Counted from the first letter of the stretch, positions 1 to 8,788 are shown. The stretch: 64,000 bases of DNA from Stutzerimonas xanthomarina DSM 18231 (GCF_900129835.1 NZ_FQXA01000002.1:248001-312000), one strand, 5' to 3'. Notes: generated by a model from the letters alone, not told the origin. A program made the numbers and translations.

Positions 1-2
1 GC

Positions 3-887
3 CTGCCGCTTGAAGTGCTTTCCACCCGCGTCGACCCCACCTTCCGCTTCATGCGGCTGGACTGGGACGGCAAGATCCGCATGGACTGCAGCTCGCCACA
101 TGCCATGGCCGGTCTGATTGAAAACAAGGACCGCTTTGACGTCTCCTTTGCCTGCGACACCGACCACGACCGGCATGGCATCGTGGCGCGCTCGGTGGGG
201 CTGCTGAATCCCAATCACTACCTGGCGGTTGCCATCGAATACCTGTTCACCCATCGGCCCGAGTGGAGCGCTGGGGCCGGAATCGGCAAGACATTGGTGT
301 CCTCGTCGATGATCGACCGGGTCGCCAAAGGCATCGACCGCAAGGCCGTCGAGGTGCCGGTGGGCTTCAAATGGTTCGTCGATGGTTTGATGGACGGCAG
401 CCTGGGCTTTGGCGGCGAGGAATCCGCTGGCGCGTCTTTCCTGCGCAAGCAGGGCGGCGCCTGGTCGACTGACAAGGATGGTCTGATTCTTGGCCTGCTG
501 GCCGCAGAAATTACCGCCGTGACCGGCAAGGACCCGGGCGAGCGCTACCAGGCACTGACCGAGCGTTTCGGCGCGCCGGTCTATCAGCGTATCGATGCCC
601 CCGCCAACCGTGAGCAAAAAGCCAAACTCGGCAAGCTCTCGGCGTCCCAGGTCACGGCTGGCGAACTGGCGGGTCAGCCAATCACCCAGATTCTTACCGA
701 GGCGCCCGGCAACGGCGCTGCAATCGGCGGGCTGAAGGTCGTGACCGACAATGGTTGGTTCGCCGCGCGCCCATCCGGTACCGAGGACGTCTACAAGATC
801 TATGCGGAAAGCTTCGAGGGCGAGGCGCACCTCACGCGCATTCAGGAAGAGGCCAAGGCGCTGGTCGATGGCGTGCTGAATAGCTAA
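3..887 (+). CDS. pgm: phosphoglucomutase (alpha-D-glucose type), 3' part
   Basis: This is the C-terminal part of a phosphoglucomutase, which interconverts glucose 1-phosphate and glucose 6-phosphate in the cytoplasm for glycogen, trehalose and cell-surface sugar synthesis. The reading frame is open back to the window edge, so the gene starts upstream; the GTG at 15 is internal. Visible family motifs are the metal-binding loop DTDHDRHG, the sugar-binding loop GGEESAG and the phosphate-binding loop [15 protein letters not shown] near the end. About 290 of the usual roughly 550 residues are present. A rho-independent terminator follows directly. Confidence 0.93.
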   Translation: MPLEVLSTRVDPTFRFMRLDWDGKIRMDCSSPHAMAGLIENKDRFDVSFACDTDHDRHGIVARSVGLLNPNHYLAVAIEYLFTHRPEWSAGAGIGKTLVSSSMIDRVAKGIDRKAVEVPVGFKWFVDGLMDGSLGFGGEESAGASFLRKQGGAWSTDKDGLILGLLAAEITAVTGKDPGERYQALTERFGAPVYQRIDAPANREQKAKLGKLSASQVTAGELAGQPITQILTEAPGNGAAIGGLKVVTDNGWFAARPSGTEDVYKIYAESFEGEAHLTRIQEEAKALVDGVLNS

Positions 888-903
888 CGCGTAACACAGG
901 GAC

Positions 904-934
904 AAGCCGCCACGGGATAGCGGGGCGGCTTTTT
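904..934 (+). terminator. rho-independent terminator after pgm
   Basis: A perfect 8-bp stem AAGCCGCC (904-911) / GGCGGCTT (924-931) with a 12-base loop runs into a short T-tract, 17 bases after the pgm stop codon. It would also separate pgm from the convergent RidA-like gene. Confidence 0.8.
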
Positions 935-952
935 GGTGCGCAAAGGGCGGGG

Positions 953-1357
953 TCAGCTGGCTGATGGTTCGCGCAGTTTTGCGATCACTTTGATTTCGAA
1001 CTGGAACCCGTACAGCCATGTCACGCCGACAGCCGTCACAGTAGGGTGCGGTGCGCTGCCCCAGTATTCCTGCACGACACTCCAAACTCGCTCGAAGTTG
1101 CTCTGCGGATCGACCATGAAAACGGTCACATCGATGACATCATCGAAGGTACATTCCGCTGCCTCGAGCACCGCGTTCAGATTCTCGAAGGCAAGCCTCA
1201 CCTGAGCTTCGAGCTCAGGCTCCGGCGATCCGTCTTCGCGGCTGCCGACTTGTCCGGATACGAACAGCATCTCGTTGGCTCGAATGGCCGGCGAGTAGCG
1301 GTTCCGTTCATAAAGTGCTCGTCGCCCAGCAGGGAAAACCACGTCACGTGTGTTCAT
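953..1357 (-). CDS. RidA/YjgF-family protein (reactive imine deaminase-like)
   Basis: A 134-residue protein of the RidA/YER057c/UK114 superfamily, whose characterised members hydrolyse reactive enamine/imine intermediates or related metabolites. Typical segments are NEMLFVSGQVG, the central AFENLNAVLEAA and the DVIDVTVFMVD strand. The frame is open further upstream, but I place the start at the ATG at 1357 because it has a purine-rich AAGAGGCG about 4 bases upstream and gives the usual family length. It is divergent from the LysR gene at 1494, which may control it. The substrate cannot be deduced. Confidence 0.82.
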   Translation of the reverse strand: MNTRDVVFPAGRRALYERNRYSPAIRANEMLFVSGQVGSREDGSPEPELEAQVRLAFENLNAVLEAAECTFDDVIDVTVFMVDPQSNFERVWSVVQEYWGSAPHPTVTAVGVTWLYGFQFEIKVIAKLREPSAS

Positions 1358-1493
1358 AGGCGCCTCTTGCGTCAGTCGATATCGAGTAGGTAATTGACGA
1401 AGAGACTGTAGGGCTGCCGGTTGGAGGGATAAACTCGCAAGGCTGTTCAGCACTGTTCTCAAATTCCAAACAATCCCAGCACCCGGAGCCGAC

Positions 1494-2411
1494 ATGGACC
1501 GCTTTGTCGCAATGCAGGCCTTTGCCCGAGTGGTCGAAACCGGCAGCTTCACCAAAGCCGCCAACACCTTGCACCTGAGCAAAACCAGCGTGACTCAACT
1601 GGTGCAACAGCTCGAAGCGCGATTGCGTGTGAGGTTGCTCAACCGAACTACACGCAAGGTCAATGTCACGGCGGATGGCGCCGCGTATTACGAACGGGTG
1701 GTGCGGTTATTGGCGGATCTGGACGATGCCGAAACCAGCCTGTCCAATGCGTCGGCATCGCCGCGTGGCCGCCTCAGGGTGGATGTGCCCAGCCCGTTTG
1801 CGCGGTCCATTCTGATACCCGCGCTTCCTGACTTTCATGCCAGCTATCCAGAAATCCAGCTGGACTTGGGTGTCAGCGACCGGATGGTGGATCTGATCGA
1901 TGAGAACGTCGATTGCGTCGTGCGTGGCGGCGAACTCACCGATCTGTCTCTCATGGCGCGGCACATTGGCGACCTCCAACTGGGGGTTTATGCCGCGCAC
2001 AGCTACCTTGAGCGAGCCGGTGTGCCGGCCCATCCAAGCGAGCTGGAGGACACACATCACCGCATCGTGGGCTTCCTGTGGGCGCGTACCGGGAAGGTCT
2101 TTCCCTACGCAATGCATCGCCACGGCGAACGCGTCAGCGTCATGGGTCGTTACGTACTTTCGGTGGATGACGGCAATGCTTATTTGGCAGCCGGCCTGGC
2201 GGGCTTGGGAGTGCTATGGCTGCCGGACTACATGTCCGACGCTCACCTGGAGAGTGGTGAGCTGGTGCCGTTGTTTGAGGATTGGCGGCTCGAGCCCATG
2301 CCCATGTATGTCGCCTTCCCGCCGAACCGGCATGTAAGCGCCAAGCTGCGGATATTCATCGACTGGATCGTCGAGTTGATGGCTCAGCGAGCGCAGGGAG
2401 AGAAGCGGTGA
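1494..2411 (+). CDS. LysR-family transcriptional regulator
   Basis: A 305-residue LysR-type regulator. The N-terminal winged helix-turn-helix (about residues 1-60) begins MDRFVAMQAFARVVETGSFT and continues with LVQQLEARLRVRLLNRTTRKV. A substrate-binding domain of the LysR type follows (about 90-295). It resembles the large CrgA-like group that often regulates a divergent neighbour, and the RidA-like gene lies 136 bp away in the opposite direction. The inducer is unknown. Confidence 0.9.
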   Translation: MDRFVAMQAFARVVETGSFTKAANTLHLSKTSVTQLVQQLEARLRVRLLNRTTRKVNVTADGAAYYERVVRLLADLDDAETSLSNASASPRGRLRVDVPSPFARSILIPALPDFHASYPEIQLDLGVSDRMVDLIDENVDCVVRGGELTDLSLMARHIGDLQLGVYAAHSYLERAGVPAHPSELEDTHHRIVGFLWARTGKVFPYAMHRHGERVSVMGRYVLSVDDGNAYLAAGLAGLGVLWLPDYMSDAHLESGELVPLFEDWRLEPMPMYVAFPPNRHVSAKLRIFIDWIVELMAQRAQGEKR

Positions 2412-2561
2412 CGCCATTATCAGAGGATGGGCACGCCGCTGGGGTTGAGCTTTCGTGGGAGCGGCCTTGGCGCGAAGCTGCGCGCGGCCCATTCGCGGTC
2501 GAGACCGCCCCCACGTCGGTGGTGTGGGTACGCGGCCCCGGCATCATCTGCTTCGAGAGCC

Positions 2562-3170
2562 TTAGACAGGCTCGCTGAGCTGCATTGACTCGCGTTGCAA
2601 GAGTGCTTCCTGAAAGGTCACCAGAGCAGGAAGCTCGTTTCGCCAGTTCAGCTCCGGGAAGCGAAAGTCCAGATAACCCAGGGCGCAGGCAATCCCGATT
2701 TGAGCGATGTCCAGCGGGCCTCGTAGCGCTTCGCTGTCGTCGTTCAACGCTCTGAGGGCACGGCGAACCTTGCCGAGCTGTCCATCGATCCAGTCATCCC
2801 ACTGCCGCTCCACTGGCCGTGCGGCGCGCTCGTAACGGGTGATCACCGCCGCTTCCATCACCCCATCGGCCAGCGCTGCGAGGCGCAGCGTTTTCCAGCG
2901 TCTGGTCGGCTCAACAGGGAACAGCTTCGGTCGGTCATGCAGGCTGTCAAGGTATTCACAGATTACGCGACTGTCATACAGCACCTCGCCGCCATCGAGC
3001 ATCAGCACTGGAATTTTGCCCAACGGGTTGAGCGTATTCACGCGCTCATTGAGGGTGACTGGAAGCACTGCGGTTTCGATCAGTTGCAGGCGGTGCAGCA
3101 TTCCGGTTTCGCTGGCTAGCACACGGACTTTGCGGGAAAAGGGCGAGGTAGGTGCGTAGATCAGTTGCAT
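2562..3170 (-). CDS. glutathione S-transferase family protein
   Basis: A 202-residue cytosolic glutathione S-transferase. The N-terminal thioredoxin-like domain (residues 1-80) starts MQLIYAPTSPFSRKVRV, where the serine of SPFSRKVR matches the catalytic serine of many bacterial GSTs. NPLGKIPVL holds the cis-proline, and LYDSRVICEYLD holds the glutathione gamma-Glu contact. The C-terminal half is the all-helical domain. It stands alone, so the substrate cannot be inferred. The gap before it (2412-2561) holds nothing I recognise. Confidence 0.88.
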   Translation of the reverse strand: MQLIYAPTSPFSRKVRVLASETGMLHRLQLIETAVLPVTLNERVNTLNPLGKIPVLMLDGGEVLYDSRVICEYLDSLHDRPKLFPVEPTRRWKTLRLAALADGVMEAAVITRYERAARPVERQWDDWIDGQLGKVRRALRALNDDSEALRGPLDIAQIGIACALGYLDFRFPELNWRNELPALVTFQEALLQRESMQLSEPV

Positions 3171-3454
3171 GGTGGGCTCGGTGGGTAGAGAGGCGGAGGG
3201 AGAGGTGGCAACGAAACGGCCTCGCGGCTGAGATTGTTAGCATAGCCAACAATCTCACAAGCAACCGGGCGGACTGTATGGCTTTCGCAACGCCGCCTTG
3301 TCGCTCAAGGAAGCTCGACACCGTTCACCCAATAACAGCCGGATCGCCATACACATCGAGACCGCTTATCGGTGTGCAGCACGTTGGTTTTTAATGCACT
3401 ACAGCACGGTTATGTCATGCACTAGCGGGCGTTGGTCGGATTGATAACCGATGT

Positions 3455-3474
3455 CTGTCCAGTCGACGGGACAG
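3455..3474. promoter_or_regulatory. candidate sigma-54 enhancer site, hbdH copy 1
   Basis: The perfect palindrome CTGTCC-N8-GGACAG is centred at 3464.5, about 148 bp upstream of the -24 GG of the hbdH promoter. The core TGTCC-N8-GGACA recurs 51 bp downstream and twice or three times upstream of dctP. Position and recurrence suggest a binding site for the sigma-54 activator encoded at 5015-6505 (inference). Confidence 0.6.
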
Positions 3475-3506
3475 AACATGCGCCAGCATGTGTGGCTCGA
3501 TAGGCA

Positions 3507-3524
3507 TGTCCAGAAAGGTGGACA
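3507..3524. promoter_or_regulatory. candidate sigma-54 enhancer site, hbdH copy 2
   Basis: A second perfect TGTCC-N8-GGACA palindrome is centred at 3515.5, about 97 bp upstream of the -24 GG and 51 bp (about five helical turns) from copy 1. This is the normal geometry of paired upstream activator sites. Confidence 0.6.
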
Positions 3525-3609
3525 CGCGCAGCTGGTTAGCTCACGGCGTCGGAACCGCTCTGATGTTTAGAGGGGCGGTTCTGCTGTGCGTAAGACGTTT
3601 CGCTGAAGT

Positions 3610-3627
3610 CTGGCACGACTTTCGCTG
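3610..3627 (+). promoter_or_regulatory. sigma-54 (-24/-12) promoter of the hbdH unit
   Basis: The sequence CTGGCACGACTTTCGCTG has the essential GG (3612-3613), exactly 10 bases, then GC (3624-3625). It matches the sigma-54 consensus TGGCAC-N5-TTGC with one mismatch. It lies about 87 bp upstream of a small reading frame that overlaps the hbdH start, and two palindromic enhancer-like sites lie upstream. Confidence 0.7.
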
Positions 3628-3713
3628 TGTTCGATTGTCTCGCTTGCTCGCTTCGTTCTCATCTAGACGGGGTTGCCTGAACCGGGCGCGATCAGAACAA
3701 CAAGGAAAACCGT

Positions 3714-3884
3714 ATGACTGCCTTATCTGAACCGTTAAATCGGTCCAACGCGAATCATCGTCCGCCCCTTTTCGCCGCCTTGGTGCCCGTCATCCCTCTT
3801 ACCTGTCGCTATGCTGAAGAACAGCCAGGCGCGATTCCTTCCGCAGGCTTGGCAGTTCTTCGCAGCCACCGGAGCCCGACATGA
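3714..3884 (+). CDS. 56-residue reading frame under the sigma-54 promoter, possible gene remnant
   Basis: This short frame starts with ATG 8 bases after a good AAGGA ribosome site (3702-3706). Its TGA overlaps the ATG of hbdH, so it could couple translation. The first 27 residues (charged lead, then RPPLFAALVPVI) look like the start of a membrane transporter; the rest does not continue as a membrane protein. Either it is a leader or coupling peptide, or it is the stub left after a deletion removed most of a transporter gene. The family is not certain and I infer no function. Confidence 0.4.
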   Translation: MTALSEPLNRSNANHRPPLFAALVPVIPLTCRYAEEQPGAIPSAGLAVLRSHRSPT

Positions 3885-4651
3885 TCTTGAAAGGCAAGAC
3901 CGCGCTGATCACCGGCTCGACCAGCGGCATTGGCCTGGGTATCGCTGGCAAGCTGGCCGAGGCGGGAGCGAACGTGATGCTCAATGGCTTTGGCGATGTA
4001 GATGCCGCCATCGCACAGGTCTCGGCATATGGCACACGCGTGCTGCACCATGCTGCAGATGTGTCCGATGCGGATCAGATCGCCGATCTCGTCAGCCGGA
4101 CAGAGCGCGACCTCGGATCGGTGGATGTTCTGGTCAACAATGCCGGCATCCAGCATGTTGCGCCCGTCGAGTCGTTTCCGGTCGAGCGCTGGGACAGCGT
4201 CATTGCTATCAACCTGTCCTCGGCGTTTCACACCATACGCCTGACTTTGCCGGGTATGCGCGAGCGCAACTGGGGGCGGATCATCAATGTCGCTTCGGTT
4301 CATGGCTTAGTGGCCTCGGCACAGAAGGCGGCATACGTGGCGGCCAAGCACGGCCTGGTCGGCCTGACCAAAACCGTCGCGTTGGAAACGGCCACCACAG
4401 GCGTTACCTGCAATGCGCTCTGTCCCGGCTGGGTACTTACACCGCTGGTGCAACAGCAGATCGATAGCAAAGCTCAGGCCCACGGTGACCCGAGCCGGGC
4501 GACCCGTGAATTGCTGATGGAAAAACAACCATCGCTGGACTTTGTCACGCCGGAACAGCTCGGCGAGTTGGCCGTCTTCTTGTGCAGCGATGCGGCTCGC
4601 CAGGTTCGTGGTGTTGCCTGGAACGTCGACGGCGGCTGGCTGGCGCAATAG
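3881..4651 (+). CDS. hbdH: 3-hydroxybutyrate dehydrogenase
   Basis: A 256-residue short-chain dehydrogenase that oxidises D-3-hydroxybutyrate to acetoacetate with NAD. The Rossmann motif GSTSGIG is at residues 12-18, NNAG at 86-89, and the catalytic set is S139, Y152 and K156 (YVAAK). The ending NVDGGWLAQ is characteristic of bacterial 3-hydroxybutyrate dehydrogenases. GGAG at 3871-3874 serves the ATG. A sigma-54 promoter with enhancer-like palindromes lies upstream, and a sigma-54 activator gene lies convergent downstream, as in the HbcR-bdhA arrangement known from Pseudomonas. The product acetoacetate can be activated by the CoA-transferase at 10778-12102. Confidence 0.93.
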   Translation: MILKGKTALITGSTSGIGLGIAGKLAEAGANVMLNGFGDVDAAIAQVSAYGTRVLHHAADVSDADQIADLVSRTERDLGSVDVLVNNAGIQHVAPVESFPVERWDSVIAINLSSAFHTIRLTLPGMRERNWGRIINVASVHGLVASAQKAAYVAAKHGLVGLTKTVALETATTGVTCNALCPGWVLTPLVQQQIDSKAQAHGDPSRATRELLMEKQPSLDFVTPEQLGELAVFLCSDAARQVRGVAWNVDGGWLAQ

Positions 4652-5014
4652 GGGCTTCGTGCTGCTGTGGAGCGAGGATGGATGAGGCTAGCCGCGCCTT
4701 CGCTCGAAAGCCGCGGCGCATGCGCGGTTGTTTGCTGCAGGGCTCTCAGAGGGCGGTGGGCTAAAGCCCACCCTGCGGGTACGGCCGGGGCGGTATCGGT
4801 GGTGTCGGGACAGATTGTAGGGTGGGCTTCAGCCCACCAAAGCCTCTAAAGCCGGCCGCCCGGGTCGGGTGTTTGCATGAACCATGAGTGCAAGCGGTGG
4901 GCTAAAGCCCACCCTACGGGTTATGGCCGGGGGCGGTATCGGTGATGTCGCGAAAGATTATCGTGGGCTTTGACTCGCGCTAATCTTTTTTCCTTCCGCC
5001 GCGAAGTCTGCGTC
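4652..5014. repeat. intergenic region with three REP-like palindromes
   Basis: Three copies of a REP-like palindrome lie between the convergent hbdH and regulator genes. Two have the core GGTGGGCTAAAGCCCACC (4755-4772 and 4896-4913, the second followed by CTACGGG). The third is inverted, TAG plus GGTGGGCTTCAGCCCACC (4818-4838). No coding sequence is convincing here. The same family recurs at 13177, 13221, 17867, 34516-34850, 36138 and 36237. Confidence 0.8.
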
Positions 5015-6505
5015 CTAGCGCTCGCTCAGCCCGTGCAACTGCAGCTTCGAATACAAACTGGCGCGCGAAATGCCCAGCTCCGTTGCTGCGCGGCGGCGGT
5101 TGCCTTTGCAGGCGAGCAGGGCGGTCTGCAAGGCGCGGCGTTCGGCCTGGGCGATGCTTTCGGCGAGAAGTTGCAGTGGGGCGTCGGGTTCCGGTGTCGG
5201 ATCAGCAAGCACCGGCTCGCTGGGTGTGACGACCGCTTGCGGCGCGGCGGCGGTTTTCGCGTCCAACAGCGGCAGGAAATGGCGCGCTTCCAGCGATGTT
5301 CCATCCGCACTCAGCTGCGCGCGTTCCAGCAGGTTGCCTAACTCGCGTACGTTGCCGCGCCAGGGCTGGTTGCAGAGCAATGCAATGGCGCTTGGTGCAA
5401 GTTCCATCGGAGCTTGTCCGGAGCGGTTGGCGATGTCATCGAGCAGATGTTCGATCACGGCCGGTATGTCAGTAGCGCGCTCGCGCAGTGGCGGCACCTG
5501 CAACGCCAGCACGTTGAGTCGATAGTAAAGGTCATCACGAAACTCTCCGGCGGCGACCTTGGCTTCCAGGTCGATATGCGTTGCGGCGATCACCCGCACG
5601 TTCAGTGGCTTGACCTGATTGGAGCCCAGCGGCTCAATTTCCTGCTCCTGCAGCACGCGCAACAGCTTGGCTTGCAGGGCCAGCGGCAGGTCGCCGATTT
5701 CGTCGAGAAAAAGCGTGCCGCCGTTGGCCACTTCGAATTTGCCGATGCGCGCCTTGCGGTCAGCACCGGTGAAAGCGCCGGGCGCTGTTCCGAAGAGTTC
5801 GGCTTCGACCAAGGTTTCCGGAATCGCTGCGACATTGACCGCAACGAAAGGCCCATTAGCGCGCGGTGACAGATTATGGATGCCCTGGGCCAACAGCTCC
5901 TTACCGGTGCCGGTCTCGCCGCGAATCAGCACCGTGGCATCCAGCTGTGCGGCACGGCGGGCCTGGCGTTTGACTTCGCTCGCAGCCGGGCTGGTGCCGA
6001 TGAAGCCTGCGATGGTGTAACGGGCCCGGCGGGCCTTGGCCAGTTCGTTCTGGGTCGCTACCAGCTGCGTTTGCAGCGTGGTGAACTTGGCCATCAGCGG
6101 CCTGAGGTGCCGGGCCCGGTCAAACAGCACGAAACCCAGTGCGCCGACCAGTGTGCCGTCCTCGTCGCGAAGCGGAATGCGGGTGACGACGAAATGCTCG
6201 CCACCAAAGGCCATCAGGTCGAGCATGCTCGGCTGGCCGCTTTCCATAACCTCGCGCAAGCGGCTGGCGGGCAACACCTCTTCGATTTCCTTGCCCAGCA
6301 CGCTGCGCGGATCGCTGATGCCGATCTTTGCCGCGTACTTGTCATTGATCCAGACGATGCGTGCCTGGCGGTTGACCGCGATGGTGCCTTCGCACTGGGC
6401 ATTGAGGTGATCGAACAACAGCGGCATGGCCACCGCACGAAATCGTTCGGGGGATACGCCGATGGTCAGGCCGTTGTGGTCAAGGTCGTTGCGGGCGATT
6501 GCCAT
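5015..6505 (-). CDS. sigma-54-dependent activator (PAS, AAA+, Fis HTH), HbcR-like
   Basis: A 496-residue enhancer-binding protein. A PAS-like sensor occupies about residues 30-130. The AAA+ domain has Walker A GETGTGKE (196-203), the sigma-54 contact loop GAFTGA (243-248) and FLDEIGDLP. A Fis-type helix-turn-helix closes the protein (GNRRRAATELGISRASLYS). The frame extends to a TTG at 6565, but the ATG at 6505 is the more plausible start; an internal ATG at residue 27 of this form is possible. It follows dctM on the same strand and lies opposite hbdH. Its likely targets are the two sigma-54 promoters at 3610 and 10004, by analogy with HbcR of Pseudomonas, which activates bdhA. Confidence 0.88.
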   Translation of the reverse strand: MAIARNDLDHNGLTIGVSPERFRAVAMPLLFDHLNAQCEGTIAVNRQARIVWINDKYAAKIGISDPRSVLGKEIEEVLPASRLREVMESGQPSMLDLMAFGGEHFVVTRIPLRDEDGTLVGALGFVLFDRARHLRPLMAKFTTLQTQLVATQNELAKARRARYTIAGFIGTSPAASEVKRQARRAAQLDATVLIRGETGTGKELLAQGIHNLSPRANGPFVAVNVAAIPETLVEAELFGTAPGAFTGADRKARIGKFEVANGGTLFLDEIGDLPLALQAKLLRVLQEQEIEPLGSNQVKPLNVRVIAATHIDLEAKVAAGEFRDDLYYRLNVLALQVPPLRERATDIPAVIEHLLDDIANRSGQAPMELAPSAIALLCNQPWRGNVRELGNLLERAQLSADGTSLEARHFLPLLDAKTAAAPQAVVTPSEPVLADPTPEPDAPLQLLAESIAQAERRALQTALLACKGNRRRAATELGISRASLYSKLQLHGLSER

Positions 6506-6581
6506 GGGTTCGAACTGTCCGGTGAGGTTCGGCCGATTATGGAAGGCGCCGGCTGCCAGGGGCAAGGCAGCCGGTCCGGGC

Positions 6582-7949
6582 TCAGAGTCCGTACACCTCG
6601 TTGGGTAGCCATGTCGCCAGCGGCGCGAAGAAGAACACCAGGGCCAGGCCGAGTAACTGAATCAGGATGTAGGGCATGACGCCGAGGTAAACGTCCCGCG
6701 TCGTGACTTCCGGCGGGCAGACACCCTTGATGTAGAACAGCGCGAAGCCCACCGGTGGTGTGAGAAACGAGGTCTGCAGGCACAGCGCGAAGAGGATCGC
6801 GAACCACAGTGGATCGACGCCCATGGAAAACAGCACCGGTGCAACCAGCGGCAGGATAATCAGGGTAATTTCGACCCAGTCGAGGAAGAAGCCTAGCAGG
6901 AAGGTGATGAACAGTACGGTCAGCAATACCCCAGTCTGGCCGAACGGCAAACCGGTGAGCGCCGCACGGATCACGTCGTCCCCGCCCAGACCACGCAACA
7001 CGGCGGCGAACACCGTGGCGCCGATAAAGATGCCGAAGATGAATGCCGAGGTGCGGCTGGTCTGGTAGAGCGCTTCTTTCAGCACCGCGATGTTTAGCTT
7101 GCGGCTGAGGGCCGCCATCAGCACAGCACCAAACGCACCGACCGCCGACGCTTCCGTCGTCGTAGCGATACCGAAGAAGATCGAGCCCAGCACGGCCAGA
7201 ATCAGGACGAAAGGTGGCACCACTGCCCAGAACACATCGATCAGCGCCTTTGCATCAAGCTTCTGGCGGTTGGCCGGAGCAGGCGCAAAGTCCTTCTTCA
7301 GCCACGACACCACAACGATGTAGAGGATGTACATCAGTGCCAGCATCATTCCGGGGATTAGCGCGCCCATGAACAGCTTGCCCACCGAGGCTTCCGACGT
7401 ACCGAGCCGATCAGCCATCAGGACCAGCATGATGCTTGGCGGAATCAGAATACCCAGGGTGCCGACCGAACAGGCGGTGCCGACCGCCAGACTCTTGTTG
7501 TATTTGGCCTGCAGCATCGGCCCGATCGAGAGCATGCCGAGCAGGGCCACCGAGGCGCCGACGATACCGGTGGAGGCGGCCAGCAGGATGCCGACCAGCA
7601 CGACCGTGACGGCGTAACCGCCACGCAACGGACCAAGCACCCGAACAAGACTGTGCATCAGCCGTTCGGCGATGCCCGAGCGGTCAAGCATGAGACCCAT
7701 GAAGATAAACAGCGGCAGAGCGACCATCAGCTCATTGGCGACGATGCCGTAGATACGTGCATCCAGTACGCCGATGGTGCCGTCCCAGGTAAACCAGAGA
7801 TCGGCGTCGAAGTACTCGACCATCACGTGGCCGAGCACGGCGAATAGCAGCCCGATGCCGGCCAATGACCAGGCTACCGGGAAGCCAAGCAGCAACAGCC
7901 CCATGAAGGTGGCGAACATGCTGATGACGAGAATTTCTTCCAAACCCAT
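6582..7949 (-). CDS. dctM: TRAP transporter large permease (DctM family)
   Basis: A 455-residue, strongly hydrophobic protein with about 12 membrane segments and typical DctM stretches such as GFPVAWSLAGIG near the N terminus, RIYGIVANELMVALPLFIFMGLML and LDWVEITLIILPLVAPV. It forms the ion-coupled channel of a tripartite ATP-independent carboxylate transporter with DctQ, 16 bp upstream, and DctP. Substrate specificity cannot be read from the permease. The position next to hbdH and its sigma-54 activator suggests a hydroxy- or keto-acid such as 3-hydroxybutyrate or acetoacetate (inference). Confidence 0.92.
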   Translation of the reverse strand: MGLEEILVISMFATFMGLLLLGFPVAWSLAGIGLLFAVLGHVMVEYFDADLWFTWDGTIGVLDARIYGIVANELMVALPLFIFMGLMLDRSGIAERLMHSLVRVLGPLRGGYAVTVVLVGILLAASTGIVGASVALLGMLSIGPMLQAKYNKSLAVGTACSVGTLGILIPPSIMLVLMADRLGTSEASVGKLFMGALIPGMMLALMYILYIVVVSWLKKDFAPAPANRQKLDAKALIDVFWAVVPPFVLILAVLGSIFFGIATTTEASAVGAFGAVLMAALSRKLNIAVLKEALYQTSRTSAFIFGIFIGATVFAAVLRGLGGDDVIRAALTGLPFGQTGVLLTVLFITFLLGFFLDWVEITLIILPLVAPVLFSMGVDPLWFAILFALCLQTSFLTPPVGFALFYIKGVCPPEVTTRDVYLGVMPYILIQLLGLALVFFFAPLATWLPNEVYGL

Positions 7950-7965
7950 GATTACGGCTACTCCA

Positions 7966-8619
7966 TCAGGGCTGCGAATGGCCGCGGTCGCGGACAGTTG
8001 TCGGGGCTACAAAGGCCCGCGGGAAATTGAACAGCAACGTGCTGCAACGCGTGGCGCGTGAAAGCAGCGCCAGCGCTACCAGCGTCAGGCCGATGGGCAA
8101 TACGCTTTTGAAGATGAAACGATGCGGCAGGCCGCTTGGCGCCTGCGAGCGCTCGTCATAGATGAAAGCCTGGTAGGCAAAGGGCACCAGTGCGTCGACC
8201 ATCAGCACCACGATCGGCAGTGCCAATATCAGGATCGCCAGCAGTTCGATGATGGCCTGGCTGCGCAGCGTGAATTTCTCACGCAGCACATCGACGCGCA
8301 CGTGGTCGTCACGCACCACCGCATAGGCCAGGGCGAGCATCAAAGCGGCACCGAACAGGTGCCAGGACAACTCTTCCAGCGCAATCGAGCCGCGAGAGAG
8401 CACAAAGCGGCTGAACACGTTGGTCAGTACAACCGCCAGCACCAATAGCCATATCCACGCACTGGCTTCGCCAATGGCGACCAGCGCTCTGTCCAGCCAC
8501 CTGGACAGTTTGTTGTGAGGCAGCGCATCCGTTTGAGCGGCGGGCACGGCTTCGTTAGGGGAAACGGGATGAGCGGACACGACCACCTCGGAGATCCGAA
8601 CCAGAAGAAAGCACGGCAC
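7966..8619 (-). CDS. dctQ: TRAP transporter small permease (DctQ family)
   Basis: A membrane protein of up to 217 residues with four predicted helices. Typical DctQ sequence includes NVFSRFVL and ALEELSWHLFGAALMLALAYAVV, followed by the RDDHVRVDVL loop. The start is uncertain because no ATG precedes the first helix. GTG at 8619 gives the longest form, and GTG codons at 8586 or 8580 (near CCGAGG) are alternatives. The 170-bp gap to dctP is long for a TRAP operon and contains the interleaved inverted repeats listed separately. Confidence 0.85.
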   Translation of the reverse strand: MPCFLLVRISEVVVSAHPVSPNEAVPAAQTDALPHNKLSRWLDRALVAIGEASAWIWLLVLAVVLTNVFSRFVLSRGSIALEELSWHLFGAALMLALAYAVVRDDHVRVDVLREKFTLRSQAIIELLAILILALPIVVLMVDALVPFAYQAFIYDERSQAPSGLPHRFIFKSVLPIGLTLVALALLSRATRCSTLLFNFPRAFVAPTTVRDRGHSQP

Positions 8620-8643
8620 TAACCGTGCGCTAGAGACCTGTCA

Positions 8644-8733
8644 GGTCGGCAAGATTCTTCACCTGCTGTGCTAAGGCTGCGTGACTGCGCTCCGGCATTT
8701 GCCGACCGACCGCAGAGACCTCAGCACAGCAGG
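8644..8733 (-). promoter_or_regulatory. interleaved inverted repeats between dctP and dctQ (pseudoknot-capable)
   Basis: Two perfect inverted repeats interlock. Arm A GGTCGGCAA (8644-8652) pairs with A' TTGCCGACC (8699-8707). Arm B CCTGCTGTGCT (8662-8672) pairs with B' AGCACAGCAGG (8723-8733), and B extends to 15 bp with one mismatch. The order is A-B-A'-B', so in the mRNA the two helices form either a pseudoknot or two alternative structures. The element sits just after the dctP stop and before dctQ. Confidence 0.65.
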
Positions 8734-8788
8734 ATTCAAACGTGGATGACAAGCCAACCCTAGCGGGCACCAGGCGTTGCTGAGTGGA

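Larger units (their letters stand above)
3171..3713. other. regulatory intergenic region upstream of hbdH
   Basis: This 543-bp stretch holds no convincing gene. Its right half carries two copies of the palindrome TGTCC-N8-GGACA and a sigma-54 -24/-12 element, each listed separately. The left part (3171-3450) shows nothing I can assign. Confidence 0.6.
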
